64,000 nt of DNA from Perognathus longimembris pacificus (GCF_023159225.1 NC_063170.1:29352301-29416300), one strand, 5' to 3'; positions 21,630 through 34,065 are shown, counted from the first letter of the stretch. The notes: generated from the sequence alone by a model not told the origin. Translations and numbers: made by a program.

Positions 21630-21990
21630 CTAGGTCTTAGGCTGGGATCCTTGATACTTGGGAGGCTGAAAGCAGGAGTATCATGGTTCAAGGCCAGCCT
21701 GGGCAGAAAAGTTTGTGAAATTCTATCTCATAAAAGAAACACCAGTGGCTCATGTCTGTAATCCTGGCTACTTATGAGATTTGTAGAACTATGGCTGCAG
21801 ACTGGCCTAGGAAGATGTCTGAGAAACTCTATCTTCAGAATAACTAGCGAAAATCCAGGCTGGACGGGGAGAGCTAGCCAGCAAGCTAGCCTAGTACAGT
21901 GTAAGATACTCAAATTCATACTCCTGGACAATAACAAAATCAGCAGAAGGCACAGTTGGAGTTATGGCTCAAGTGATAGAGTGCCTGCCC
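21630..21990 (+). mobile_element. B1-like SINE pieces (two heads in tandem)
   Basis: Two B1-like heads follow each other: AGGCTGGGATCCTTGATACT near 21,636 and AGTGGCTCATGTCTGTAATC near 21,744. The second is followed by a diverged ID-like part (GTTATGGCTCAAGTGATAGA near 21,961). Confidence 0.65.
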
Positions 21991-22039
21991 AATAAGGTAT
22001 AATCTTTTAAGTTTGTATTTTCTCCAGTGACTGCTTAAA

Positions 22040-22272
22040 CCCCCCCTTTTTTTTGGCCAAGAGACTGAATTCTGGGCCTGGGCACTGTCCCTCAGCTCTT
22101 CTGCTCAAGGCTAGAGCTCTACCACCTTGAGCCACAGTGCCATAGTTGAATAGTTGATGGGAGATAAGAATTTCATGGACTTTCTTGTCTGGGCTGGTTT
22201 TGAACCATGCCTTTCAGATCTTAGCTTCCTGAGTAGCCAGGAATACAGATGTGAGCCACCAGCACCCAGCAA
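22040..22272 (-). mobile_element. B1-like/ID-like dimeric SINE
   Basis: Antisense copy ending GATGTGAGCCACCAGCACCC. The front is altered (TTTTGGCCAAGAGACTGAAT). Confidence 0.8.
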
Positions 22273-22351
22273 TTGCTTAAAAATCTTAATATGAAATTTG
22301 AAAAGACTGTCCTGTGACTTTAAAGAGTTAATAGACTTAATAAATACTTAA

Positions 22352-22556
22352 AAAATTTTTTTTTGGCTAGTCCTGGGCCTTGAACTCAGGACCTGAGCAC
22401 TGTCCCTGGCTTCCTTTTGCTCAAGGCTAGCACTCTGCCAGGTGAGCCACAGGGACCACTTCTGGCTGTTTTCTGTATATGTGGTGCTGGGGAATTGAAC
22501 CCAGGGCCTCATGTATACGAGGCAAGCTCTCTTGCCATTAGGCCATATCCCCAGCC
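22352..22556 (-). mobile_element. IDL-Geo-type SINE
   Basis: Antisense copy with flanking AATACTTAAA (about 22,344) and AATACTTTAAA (22,558), a likely target duplication with one change. Confidence 0.9.
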
Positions 22557-22559
22557 CAA

Positions 22560-23011
22560 TACTTTAAATTCTTAATAAACACAAGTGGTTGTAGAATAGA
22601 TATCAGGTTACTAGATTTTTAAATGGACCATAAATAACAAGAAATAGTAATATTTCTGATGCCCCAAAGCTTTGGATTATAATATTTTGCTAACATTATG
22701 GTAAAGACTGGCCTCTAAAAATAAAAATAGAATATTCCACTATTAGCACATTGAACTGCCCTTGCATTGGCTGGGTTGTTCATGAAAGCAACCTGGGCTT
22801 TCTTGTTAAGTTATCATAGAGGTAGTAGTTTGGGGTGTATTTGTTTGCAATGAAGTATATTTGTCTTTTATACACACGGAAGAATCTATGAAGTCCTTTT
22901 ACTTTCTATCTGAAGTATTGCAACTCCACCATTCACCCAGATTTTCTTTGTTTTTGCTCCACCTTTCTCCATGTGATCACTGGATTCTTCTCTTTCTAGG
23001 TAAGGTCTTCT
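22560..23011. other. No gene recognised
   Basis: AT-rich, unassigned. Confidence 0.4.
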
Positions 23012-23025
23012 TTCTACCATTGGAA

Positions 23026-23059
<34 letters not shown>

Positions 23060-23257
23060 TTGCCAGTCCTTTGCCTTGGACTCAGGGCCTGAGCACTGTC
23101 CCTGGCTTCTTTTTTCTTTCCTCAAGGCTAGCACTCTGCCACTTGAGCCACAGAGCCACTTCTGGCCATTTTCTATATATGTGGTGCTGGGGAATTGAAC
23201 CCAGGGCTTCATGTATATGAGGCAAGCACTCTTGCCACTGGGCCATATTCCCAGCCC
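23026..23257 (-). mobile_element. IDL-Geo-type SINE with (ATT)n tail
   Basis: The plus-strand front is a (TTA)n array (23,026-23,060), the complement of an expanded A-rich tail. The target word TACCATTGG occurs at about 23,016 and again at about 23,259. Confidence 0.9.
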
Positions 23258-23439
23258 CTACCATTGGCATGAGGCTGGTTGTGCCTTACTTTGTTGGGCA
23301 GCCTCTGCCTCTCCACATGCCCTCTGTCCCAGCTAAACAGAGTTACCTCCTTGTCCAAACAAATTCTGCATCTGTTGATTTCTTATCCTACCTGTCCTTC
23401 AAGGCTCAGATTCCTGTGTAACATTCGTAAACATTCTTT

Positions 23440-23693
23440 ATCCATTTAAATTTTAACTGTTGTACTGAAACCCCTTTGTATAACTATTTAAAATTGTGTG
23501 TGTATGTGGGTGCTTGTATTGTGCTGGTACTGGGTGCTATCCATGAGCTGCTGCGTTTGCAGAAGGAAGGGGGGAAGTTTATTGGAGATAAGTTTCTCAC
23601 TAATTTTCCTGCTTGTTCTGGCTTCCAACATCAAACTTCAGGTCTTAGGTCCTGAGTAGCTAGAATCGCAGGCATGAGCCACTGGTGACTGGT

Positions 23694-23695
<2 letters not shown>
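23440..23695 (-). mobile_element. Diverged B1-like/ID-like SINE, adjoining a possible L1 tail
   Basis: Antisense features GGAGATAAGTTTCTCAC and GCAGGCATGAGCCACTGG are visible. Directly before, at 23,455-23,495, is CTGAAACCCCTTTGTATAAC, a word found in L1 3' ends elsewhere in this window. Confidence 0.6.
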
Positions 23696-23727
<32 letters not shown>

Positions 23728-23775
23728 ATGTAATAAATATATTTATATATTAAGTATATAATTATATATAGTACA
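23693..23775. repeat. (TC)n followed by AT-rich low-complexity repeat
   Basis: (TC)n about 23,693-23,718, then TATATA-rich sequence to about 23,775. Confidence 0.85.
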
Positions 23776-25635
23776 TATGCATACATATATGCTCTCTTTT
23801 ACATTACTTGTTGGAATTCACTAGCCACAGATCCTCGTTCCTGTGGCATTTAATATTCCCCTGGGATGTGCCACACATTTGTTTATAATTAAGATGACTC
23901 ATGTCTGGTTCTAGTACATAAAATTTCTTTAGCATCGCAATTGAATCTCATGTATCCTGTCGTGTTTTGGTGTATTTGATGGAATAGAAATCAAGTTGAG
24001 GGTACTTAGATGCCATTTCTGTGCTATCTTGCTTAGAGACTCAATAATATCTGGTATGATTTAAAGAAGAATGGGACTGGCATGCATAAATGTCCTAGTT
24101 CTTATCACTATGAGGATTCAATAAAGGGCTTAAACTGGAATCTCCATTTTATTGGACTTGAGTGTCTCCAAATGGGTGTAGAGTAATAGCCGAATGCATT
24201 CCTGACAGAGACGTGGTGCGAACCAAGAGCTAAAGGTGGTTGACCCAAGTGAAGAGACTTTCAGTGGGCTGTCAGGCCCTCCTTGTTTAAGAGCAGCTGA
24301 GTTTGCTCTGTTTCATGTGTCCCTTTCTTGTGGGTGACATGTACCAAATCTTGACAGCACATGAGGGAGGATAGTGAGTTTGGGGCTCATGGCCTCAGAT
24401 GTGTGAATTTGTCATCCTAAGAAGAAAGCACATTCCTCTCATCTCATTTTCAGGATCCCTCTCCCATTCCCACAAGGACTTGCCTTTTTCTAACACATTG
24501 GGCAAATTCATAATTTTTTTCATCACCAGATTGACTGTGAAGCTAATTGTTTCCCTAATCTGTGGAAACAATGTAAGCAAAACCAGGAAGTGTGGCTTGT
24601 GACTTGACATATCACTGTCAGCCTTGCTTTGGAAGAGCGATCTGGTGGATATTAGAAGACTAGCAGGAAAATGCTAAAGCAATTTTCCATCTCCCCAGAA
24701 AATGAGCACTGCTGCAGGCCAGCATGGAGATAGGCTTGATGCCACAGATACGCAGTGATTCAGAATTTACGAATCAAAGTGTTTCCTAAAACTCTAAATT
24801 TTTATGATCACCATGCTTCCTCCTGTGGCACAGTAGGTGGGAAGGGGGGTGCTCTGCTCCTCTAATTTCAGGTTTAACTAGTATAGCCATCTAGAAGGTG
24901 ACTTTCAAATCTACAGCTTAGTGAGAAAATGAAATTTGGATTATGAGATAACAATTGCAAGGTTTATAATATCCAGGCTGTTCCTAGATGGCTGATTATT
25001 TCTTACTGCATCCGTCTATTCTGTATTTCTTTATGAAAACAGAATCAGCTGATCATGTATAAACTGATCAGCTGATCAACCCTATAAAACTTTATTGACT
25101 AAATATGTTCCATTTTACCCGCTCATGTCATGAAGGTTGTCCATACCACACAGAACTTTCTCTGGCATTTAGAGACAGCCCACTGGCCAATCTTCCAATA
25201 TGATTCTCTCACCTGCTCCTGCCAGAGTTGCATTGTGTTCTAGCAATGATCTCCCTGTGTGATTGCATGTGTGTACATAGAGTTTTGTGTGCTCGGTCTC
25301 TCATTCTCTAATTCTTTCCCTCTCACTCTTCAGTCTTGTTCTTTGTATCTTTCTTTCCTTTCTTCTTTTCTCTACCAACTGTATTTCTCCTTCCTTTTTT
25401 GGTATCTGAATGCTCAGCATTTTCCTCATTCTTGTGATTACAGTATCTGTCCAAGTGCTTCTTGGTATTGTAAGTGCACTTTGATGTCCACAAAATAAAA
25501 AAATCTTGAAAGATGAATTTTTCAGACAGGAGTTCTATCATGAAGGACTGGATGATGGTAGATAGAGACAGTTGTCTCCTTATATGAGAAGGGTTTCTTT
25601 CCACTGTATTCTCTGAACCTGATAGTATACAATGA
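23776..25635. other. No gene recognised
   Basis: No repeat or open frame of note except a palindrome cluster at 25,044-25,078 (listed among findings). Confidence 0.4.
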
Positions 25636-25637
25636 CA

Positions 25638-26110
25638 TGCATGCCATTTACATCTTTTTTTGGTAAATATTGCTGTTGCATTGCTTTGCCTTTTACCTTT
25701 TTCTCACCATTTTGATGATCCCTTCCCTTTCCTAATTCAGGCAAGCATATATACAATACCCAGGGTACCAAAATGAAATACAGTGACAACAGGGCCTAAA
25801 CCATAGGGAAGATTAAAAAAAGAAATAATTTTACATAGTACAATAAAAATAACAACAATGATAAACTGCTTGTTTCCATATCATGGAGTTAAGTTCACGT
25901 AGCATCATCTTATATGATCATGTGTACATAGGTATTGAGCTTTTGTGATCTTTTGCTAGGGCTATCCTAGACATGTACTAATTATTACCAATGAGGAAAA
26001 CTACAGAGTCTTATGTTTCTTTGGGTTTGACTGCATTTACATTGTTTGAAGTGTTATCACCTACAGAAGATTTTTTAACTATACAGGAAGATGCTCGTGA
26101 ATTGTGCAAG
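25638..26110 (-). mobile_element. L1 3' end fragment
   Basis: Antisense L1 3' UTR: GCTGTTGCATTGCTTTGCC, CTAATTCAGGCAAGCATAT, GTGACAACAGGGCCTAAACC, then ATCATGGAGTTAAGTTCACG and ACTACAGAGTCTTATGTTTC, the same order as 35,800-36,190. The edge at 26,110 is approximate. Confidence 0.65.
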
Positions 26111-27300
26111 TACTGTGCTATTTTATATACAGGGTTCAAGCATCTTAGATTTTGGTGTTCATATGGACTTCTAGAATTAATTCCCCACAGATAATCAAAG
26201 GATGACTGGAGAGAAACAAGGAGGGTGAGGAGAGAAATAGTAGGAATGGAGGAAGATGCAAAGAGGGAGAGAAAGTGGGGGGTATACCTGCAGCTCAGAC
26301 AGAGGAACAAGTCTCTAGATGTAGTATCCATTACAATAATTTCAACCACTTTGAAAATAATTGAAATCTTAATTGCCTTACATTTTATATGATAACAATG
26401 CCAATGATCACTCAACATCATCTACACTTAAGGGTTGTTTTCTCCCTATAAGAGTGATCAAATTGCATTGATTCACTTTACTTTTCATACCAGTTTCCAA
26501 TAGACCATCAACAGTTTGACTTTGTGAGATAGATGAACATAGTTTTGAGCTGAGTTTTTGGCCACAGAGTAGAGTAAAACATTTGCTGATGTTGAATTCC
26601 TGACCTTGGACTTCAGTAAGAAACATTCCCAAATCAAATGAGCTCCTGGGATGAGACTGTTTACATTTGGTAGGCACAGATTATGTAAATGTTTCTTCTT
26701 GCCACACTTGTGTAGACGGCTCAAAATTGTCCCCAGGAGGGGCGCTCTACATTTTACTGTGTAGTAATTGCATCGCATTTTTCAGACTATGGAATGTGCT
26801 ACCCTTCTGGAGAGGACCAGGAAGGGTTTTTATTATATTGGTGAGCTTGTTGGTTTAATTTCCAACAGTGCCTGAAACTACATGGTGGGATTTTTAGGAT
26901 GCTCCCACCCTCCTTTTTAAATTGTGTCAGCTTTGATAGGCAGCATACGATGCTATAAAAGAGAACGCAAGCTTGCATTCACAAAGTTTACTTTAAGGCT
27001 AGTGATTCTTTCTTGTGCTTTCCCAAAAAGTAATTGTTGATTAGTTGTGCATGGTAGGTTCCACACATGCGTGTGCCATTTCTACACATGCCTACAATGT
27101 ATTCCAGCCCATCCCTCTTCTAAATTAGAATTTCAACAGGTTTCATTGATCTATTTTAATATATGCAAATATCTATCATAGTCATGCTCCTTCACCCCAC
27201 TGTTTGTTATCTCCCATGTGCTGTTAACCACTAGAGTTCTTCCCCCCGCATAATGTCTAACATTCATGTAATTATTTCTTCTAAATTTGTGCATTTTTAT
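26111..27300. other. No gene recognised
   Basis: Unassigned DNA, no repeat family recognised. Confidence 0.4.
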
Positions 27301-27307
27301 GTATGTG

Positions 27308-27552
27308 TTCATACTGGGCCTTGGACTCAGGGCCTAGGTGTTGTCTCTCAGGTTTTACATTCAAGGCTGTTGTTCTACTACTTGTACCATAGCTCCACTT
27401 CTGATTTTTTTGTGTATATGTGTCTGGGTAAGTTGTTTAACTGGAGATGAGTCTCACAGACTTTCCTGCTCAGGCTGGCTTTGAACCATGATCCTCAGAT
27501 ATCAGTTTCCTGAGTACCTTGGATTGCAAGTGTGATTCACTGGCACCTCCAA
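27308..27552 (-). mobile_element. B1-like/ID-like dimeric SINE
   Basis: Antisense, diverged: TGGGCCTTGGACTCAGGG, ACTGGAGATGAGTCTCACAG and GATTGCAAGTGTGATTCACT. Confidence 0.75.
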
Positions 27553-27569
27553 ATTTTTACATTAAAAGT

Positions 27570-27690
27570 CTAAAGAGGGAATTGGAGGAGGGAAGGTGGG
27601 AGAAAAATGAGGGAGGAGGTAACAAGTTTGGTAAGAAATGTATTCACTGCCTTATGTATGTAGTGTACACCACTTTGACAATAAAAAAAC
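27570..27690 (+). mobile_element. L1 3' tail fragment
   Basis: Sense L1 terminus with GGTGGGAGAAAAATGAGG, ACTGCCTTATGTATGTAG and CACTTTGACAATAAAAAAAC. Confidence 0.6.
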
Positions 27691-28007
27691 AGTAGCAAGT
27701 ATTTGAGAAGTGAAACAAATAGGCAAAATTAAGAAGAAGTGAAGAATGGAGTAGAAAAAGTTTTGTATCCCTGCAGTTCAGCTGGTAGAGCATTTGAACA
27801 GGGAATCTCTGGATTTGTAGAGAAGAAATGAAGGGACGTCACATGAACTGGTGCTATTAGCCAGCAGGCCAAGACAAGGAGATTGTGAAGTGTGGTTCTC
27901 TTTAGTCTCATCGGACACCAGAAAGTGGGAGATATTAGAAAGGTCCTGCATGAGTGCCTCTTGGCATTGTTCACTCATACATTTGTAGGTTTGGCAACTG
28001 GTAGACC

Positions 28008-28345
28008 TTGTATTAGTCATCTAGGTTGCCATAACAAAATATGATGGACTAGGCAGCTTAAAGCAAAACCGCAGACATTGATTTTCTCATATTCTGAGGG
28101 CTGGATGCCATCCAGACCAAGGTCTGCCAGGGTTGGTTTTGAGTGGGGCCCCTCTCTGGCTTGCAGATGGTGCTTTGCACTGTGCTTTCTGGTATTTCTT
28201 CTTCTAAGGACACTAATCCCATGGGATCAGTGCCCATCCTTATGATAGCATGTAACCTTAATTAGTTCCTTAGAGGCCAGTCTCCAAAAACACCCACATG
28301 TGAATTGGGGGAGAAAGTACAAACATTCAGTCCATAACAGGCTTC
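28008..28345 (+). mobile_element. MaLR-type LTR (MLT1-like)
   Basis: Starts TTGTATTAGTCATCTAGGTT with GCCATAACAAAATATGATGG, continues with GGCAGCTTAAA, CAGGGTTGGTTTTGAGTG, GGCTTGCAGATGGTG and TAAGGACACTAATCCC, and ends CAGTCCATAACAGG. This order matches the old mammalian MaLR LTRs. The exact subfamily is not fixed. Confidence 0.7.
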
Positions 28346-28439
28346 TACAACCTCATACTATAAAGAGGATGGGGACATTTTGTCAACATTTTTTAGAAAC
28401 AAAAGTAGTAAAGGTAAGAAGTAAAAGTAGTAAAGTAAG

Positions 28440-28535
28440 AAGTTTACTGGGGGAGAATGATGACAGGGGTGACATTGTACTCACATGTTGAACTGAAACC
28501 CTTTTGTACTACTATTTAAGGATCATAAAAATAGT
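28440..28535 (+). mobile_element. L1 3' tail fragment
   Basis: GGGGGAGAATGATGACAGGG and CTGAAACCCTTTTGTACTAC resemble L1 3' termini seen at 27.6 and 59.0 kb. Confidence 0.5.
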
Positions 28536-28936
28536 AACAAAGAACTTTAGGTTTGTAGAACAGAAGAGGCTCAAGTTGAAAACCACACAGAACATGGAGA
28601 AGTTGCTTCATCTTCTGAATCTTTTATTCTTACTTGTAATTGTGGGTGATAATGTTTCAATACAATAGCTAACACAATGTTGTTGATATGGGTAATTGAG
28701 AATTGTATGCCAGCAGTTATTATTAGCCTAAGCTCCTATAGCTTTCCATTGACCTACTTCAAGTAAAACTATCAAAAGAAAGTATTTCCTCTTTCTTGAC
28801 TTTTTTTCTGATGTGAACAATGTTTAGGGGAAGTAAGAGTACTATTAGGAAGTGAACTGTTAAGGAATCATTGAAATGTGCAGACTCTTTTATAAAGGCT
28901 TTTAAGAGGACTTTCTTTCATCTTAAGATTCTTTGC

Positions 28937-29143
28937 GGGGCTGGGGATATGGCCTAGTGGCAAGAGTGCCTGCCTCATATACATGAGGCCCTGGGTTCGA
29001 TTCCCCAGCACCACATATACAGAAAATGGCCAGAAGTGGCGCTGTGGCTCAAGTGGTAGAGTGCTAGCCTTGAGCAAGAAGAAGCCAGGGACAGTGCTCA
29101 GGCCCTGAGTCCAAGGCCCAGGACTGGCCAAAAAAAAAAAAAA
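28937..29143 (+). mobile_element. IDL-Geo-type SINE
   Basis: Sense copy. Pol III A box-like TGGCCTAGTGG and B box GGTTCGATTCC are intact in the left monomer. The A-run tail is 29,130-29,143. Target word AAGATTCTTTGC occurs at about 28,925 and 29,142. Confidence 0.95.
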
Positions 29144-29149
29144 AAGATT

Positions 29150-31890
29150 CTTTGCTACTCATAGCACTCTCTTCTTTCCTACAAACCTTTGGATCGCAGA
29201 ACAACAAAATCAGTCTTATGCCAGGGAAAAATTTCCACTGATTCATCTTGTTTGGGGTTGGCATGGGCTTGGAGGGCAGAATCCAGCTCAAGAAGTGAAT
29301 TCCCCCACCCCCCTACCAGAGAAAGACAATGTCCACTAAAGAAAGAACTCTGGAATTACTTAAGCTGCTGAATTAGGAATGAACCACCTCAGGAGGTGGG
29401 GATTTCCTCATCTCTAAGTGGGGACCACTTGGCAGAAATATGGTGGGAGGGTTTCCAACATTGATCAGGAAGCCGCTCTATGTGACCTCAAAGATCTCTC
29501 TCCCCAACCCCACCACCATGCTCTGAGTTTGTGATCCAGAAAGCTACTTAACAGGAAGTCTCCCTCTTTAGGGAAGGATGCACAAATGGAAATTACCTTA
29601 GCATCAGGCTTATTATGACTTACAAAGGAGAATTCTGATTGGCTTGTTCAGGCAGCTCTGGAACTTGGAAGTTCTTTCAGATAACTCCTTAAGTCTTAGA
29701 GCTACTGACTATGACTTTGGAGCTAAATTTAACATAGAAAAGTACCATTGTATATCCGACTAAGAGCCAGTGTAGGGGAATTGGGTCTTACCTTGGTGTC
29801 TCACACTTCATTAGGGTCTGAACACAATCCTTTAGTTAGATGCCAGCGCAAGCATTTCATTACAGATTCAGGAAATGATGAAGAGATAACATATTGAAAA
29901 GAATATTTCCAAGGAAGATATTAATGGAGTGTTAATGCATCTCTCTCTCTTTCCAGAGTTGGAATCTCCAAAGGGGATTTTGGATTTATGGAAGTGAGAG
30001 TTAATCTTTGTCAATGGAAGCCTTAGATTCATTTAGCAACAAAGTAACTGTTAATTAAAATACCTGGTTTCGCACTTCCTTGTAAGCAAAATTCCTTGAA
30101 AACGTCTCCCTGGATGAAAGCCATATGCTGGCTCAACCATGAAAGTCTAGAGCCAAGAAAGCTAATGAATGCTTTCCTTGCTCTGAAGTTAAAACAATGG
30201 TAACACTGTGTTCTCCAAGCTAAGTTTTAGACAGCAGTGTTTTCTTTATGAATCAGGCTTCCAAAGAAATTTGTGAAAGAACCCTTGAAGAAGTTTCCAG
30301 GGCTCAACTCATATCATTAAAAAGCTGCTGTGTGCTTATACGGTATCAGTAATAAAAGTTTCATAAATCAGTTTAAACACCATTTTCTCCTGTGCCATTT
30401 CAACTGGCACACTGGAAATCCCAGAGCGGTCCTGAATACGTCCATCTAGGGAAACACATCCAATCCACTGTGTTGTGTATTCTTGAAAAAAACAAATGCT
30501 TTTAGGTTTAGCATTTATTTCTAAGGACAAAGAATGCTTTATGGTATATACCTTTGTTTTGCATTAAAAACTTTTAATGTTTTCAAGATGCCCTGGAGAA
30601 ACCAAACTGCTTGTTCTATTTTCATCCATCAATGATGAAGAAGGAAACCAGTGCTTGCTCCATATAAGCACCATTATGCAAATGACTTTTTAATACTGGG
30701 ACTCACTCAGACTAGGGGAGGAAGATTAGGGAAGTTAGACAAACTTTTAAGCTTGAGTTACGATGAGCAGAGACTGTGAAATTGTTTTCTGGATGTCATT
30801 TTCTGTGGGCACGAAGTGTCTATTATGGTCAGAGTTTCTGCTGTTCTTGTCCTTCATATTTCTTTCTCCTTTTTTTCTGCTTCTTTGTAGATCGGTAGCA
30901 GGTGGGTGTGGTAGCAAAGAATCAGAATCCATAATGTATGATGAAGATATCTGTAGAGACAGCATTAATTAATTTTAAATCCTCCTATTTGTGACAAGGG
31001 ATGGAAGCATAGGTGCTACTTCTCTCCTTAGGGTTAATCGATGGTAATGGGAATGATTGCATGGTATAAAGGTGACTAGGCCAGTGCTTCTTTTCAGTAT
31101 TCTTTACAGCTAGACAATAAACAAAAGCAAAAACTTTTGGAATAATGAGCAGTGAAGTGGGCACAAGAAAGCTTGGATAAAACTAGCTTTCTCTTTTTGT
31201 GAGTGTGTGTGCATGTGTGTGTGTGCACATGTGTGCATGCATGCATGAGTAGCATGACATTTACCGTTCTGATTCTGCAAACAGCAACTTGAACGCTAAT
31301 GAGTCATCAGTTTGCCTTAAAACACAAGAAATTCTCAGGCTGCAAATTTGTCACTTATCCTAACACCTGCTACAGTAGACACTAGGGCTCTAAATTTGCC
31401 TTTAATTCTAATGGCCTTGTGGTATGGCCTTAGTCACTTGCTCATAAAGTGAGGGAACTCTATAAACATCTGTCAGTCCCATTTTATTTAATAGGAACAT
31501 TTCTATAAATTGTATATTGTGTTATATGAATTGTCTTAGTGCTGCAGTTAGAGTGCAGGCATGAACTGCCAAAAACACCCATTCACCTCCAAAAAATGGC
31601 CACACTTGTGTCATACTGATCAAGTGTTTATTTTTAAACAGCTATGTTGATATTTTTTTAAGCCCTGTTCCTCTCCTCTCCTTTTCTCCCCTCTCCTCTA
31701 CCCTCTCTTTCCTTCTCTTCCCCTTTTACTCTCTATTTCCTTCCTCATTTTCCTGCCTTGGTTCTCCTTTTCTTTCTTTCTTCTTGCTCTTTTTCTACAA
31801 GCTCCATCTAGGTAAAACCTTCTGCTTATAATTATTTTCTTCAACTTTCCCCTCTTCAAGGTGAAGCATTTTGTTTTTGAGAACAACCTG
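29150..31890. other. No gene recognised
   Basis: About 2.7 kb of unique-looking DNA with short frames only. Includes a GT/GCAT-rich stretch (31,199-31,250) and a long C/T-rich stretch (31,665-31,800). Confidence 0.45.
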
Positions 31891-31894
31891 TCAG

Positions 31895-32091
31895 AGTCAG
31901 GCAACAATGACTTTAATTACTCAGGAGGCTGATACCTTAGGATCACTGTTGGAAGCAAGCCCAGCAGGAAAGTGTATGAGACTCTTGACTGCAGTTTGCC
32001 AGGAAATAGCCAGAAGTAGAGTTGTGGCTCAAGTGGTAGAGCATTAACCTGATAAGGGACAGTGCATGGGCCCTGAGTTTAAGTCCCGGGT
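31895..32091 (+). mobile_element. B1-like/ID-like SINE, left part split by a solo LTR
   Basis: The sense copy runs from ACTCAGGAGGCTGA through GTGGCTCAAGTGGTAGAGCA to GAGTTTAAGTCCCGGGT, and is then cut by the LTR. It resumes at 32,606-32,625 (CCGGGTCAAACAGC). Confidence 0.8.
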
Positions 32092-32605
32092 TGTTGGGAT
32101 CCATCTTTCCCCTTGATGGAAGGGGCTTGATGCACCTCCCCCAGCCCTGGGGAATGCGGCCCTGCTACCCCCTCTGGATTGGAATCCAGAGAAAACGGTT
32201 GGGCAAACAGCCCTCAACCCAACCCACACTAGCCAGCCTGGCACCTACCAACCCCGCCCTGGTTCGGCGCGCTCGAGTGACGTTAGCCCTTGGGGGTCAG
32301 GTGATACCTTTCAGCCTATCGACATCCTGGCCAAACCCCTCCTTTGGAATCATTTCCCCTTGTCCTTCTCTTAATAAAGTTAGTTTTCTCTAAGAAGCCA
32401 GCTCCGTTGCGTATGTACGCCAGACTTCTAGCGTAAGGAGGCGAGCACATATCTGCGGCAGATCACGTGCGCGCCAGGTTGGAGCTATCTCCCCCGTTCC
32501 ACTCTAGCTTATTTGCAGGTCGAATGACTAGGGGAGAGGGTGTGAAAGGGAGAGTGGAAAGGAAGAAGTAAGAGTCCGAGCCGGGAGGGGCAAAAAAACC
32601 CAACA
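32092..32605 (+). mobile_element. Solo LTR, same betaretrovirus-like family as the provirus at 6.3 kb
   Basis: The 514-bp LTR has TGTTGGG...CCCAACA ends and a perfect 6-bp target duplication CCGGGT (32,086-32,091 and 32,606-32,611). AATAAA is at 32,373-32,378, followed by a CpG-rich U5. A 6-bp duplication is usual for betaretroviral/class II integrases. No internal retroviral sequence is left, so LTR-LTR recombination after insertion is the likely history. Confidence 0.95.
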
Positions 32606-32974
32606 CCGGGTCAAACAGCAAACCAAACCAAACTTTGAGGCATATTTCGTAGACTAATTTACCTAGAAAAGTTGAAAAGCTCTTCATTCAGTCTTCATTC
32701 CTTAGGATGAGGTTACTTGGAAAATGCATGTGTTTTGGAATGTTTCAGATGTTTGTGTTTGTTATACCTTATTTGAACAACTGGCATAAGGATGTGTCTA
32801 GAAAGGCATTATCTACCACATAGTAAAAAGGCACTTACATAAATGACTAAATTAGGCAAGAAATAAAAGGCTGTACTCCAGAAATATGAGTATCATATCT
32901 CAACCCTACTATCATAGATTAAAATGCTTTCTTTGTATTTTAACTCACATACTCACTTAAAAAACTGCATTTGA

Positions 32975-33225
32975 CTGAATGGTTTTGGCTTATGACTATA
33001 ATCCTAGCTACTCCAGAGGCTGAGATCTGGAGTATCCCCATTTAAAAACAAGACTAGGCAAAAAAAAAATCTGCATGACTTCCATCTCCAAAATAACCAG
33101 CAAAAATCAAAATAGGCTGGAGGCATGGTACAAGTGCTAGAGCACTAGCTGAGCAAGCAAGTTGAACAAATACAAGACCTAAAGTACAAATCACAGACCC
33201 CAGTGTTGTAAAAACAAAGGAAAAA

Positions 33226-33230
<5 letters not shown>
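32975..33230 (+). mobile_element. B1-like/ID-like dimeric SINE
   Basis: Sense copy, diverged: TATAATCCTAGCTACTCC, GAGGCTGAGATCTGGAG, then CAAGTGCTAGAGCACTAGC. Its A-rich tail runs into the microsatellite that follows. Confidence 0.75.
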
Positions 33231-33309
<79 letters not shown>

Positions 33310-33310
33310 T
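33229..33310. repeat. (AT)n(AC)n microsatellite
   Basis: Pure (AT) of about 32 units to 33,292, then (AC) of about 9 units, directly after a SINE tail. Confidence 0.97.
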
Positions 33311-33329
33311 TCAAAGGACTACTCAATCC

Positions 33330-33955
33330 ATGACATCATAGTCCAGCCTTGCTTTCACTGTCTTCCCTCACAAGATTAACATCTTTTCTTGGTCTTTTGC
33401 ATCATTTATACAGTTAATTTGGGTAGTAAGCAGTTTATAGTCACTAGCCCCACAGAAGTAGACTCAACTACAGTCAAAATTGCACAAGGAATTGTACTAT
33501 CTGGCAAGTCAGGCTCTCAAGTTTTAAATTATTCAAAAATTGTTTTTTGGTTGAGAACTCTGGCACATCCTCACTAGCATGGAGCTGGTCAGCCAGGCTG
33601 AGTGAATCTTGCAGGCAGAATTCTTGTCCTGCTAGGCTTGTCACCTCCTGTAAGCTCACAAGAGAAACTTGGCCTGAAACTCATCTTGGCTGGAAAGTGT
33701 GCAGCTGTATTGATAGCAGGTGGTGCCCATTGTATTTAGTCTAGAGATTCTGCTTCAAAATGGAGGAAGAGGGTCTGGGATTTGGGCTGATCCAGGGAGA
33801 AGTCCATTGGAATAACCATTTTGGCCTCTAGATAATGTGAGGTTTCCATTTCAGTGTTTTCCAGTGAAGCTTTTTGCCAGTGATCTCCAAGTGTGCATCT
33901 GGGTGGGTGGTTCTGTAGGCTGTCGAGGTTTTGTTTATGCTAGATACTCAACCCT
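33330..33955. other. No gene recognised
   Basis: Unassigned; no open frame of note. Confidence 0.4.
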
Positions 33956-33974
33956 CACCATTTTCCTACTCAAT

Positions 33975-34065
33975 CTCATTCACTGTGTAGATAATTAAAA
34001 GGAGACTCGGAGAGGCATGGATCCAAATGACACAGCGAGGCAATGACAGATGGGACTTCTGATTT
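33975..34065 (+). mobile_element. MIR fragment (tentative)
   Basis: A MIR-core-like order is visible: TAATTAAAAGGAGACTCGG, GAGGCATGGATCC, then ACACAGCGAGGCAATGACAG. Confidence 0.4.

Noticed and set aside
28937..29143. tRNA-like A and B boxes as a possible tRNA gene
   Set aside because: The sequence is one of about a dozen dispersed ID-like SINE copies with A tail and target duplications, not a folded tRNA.
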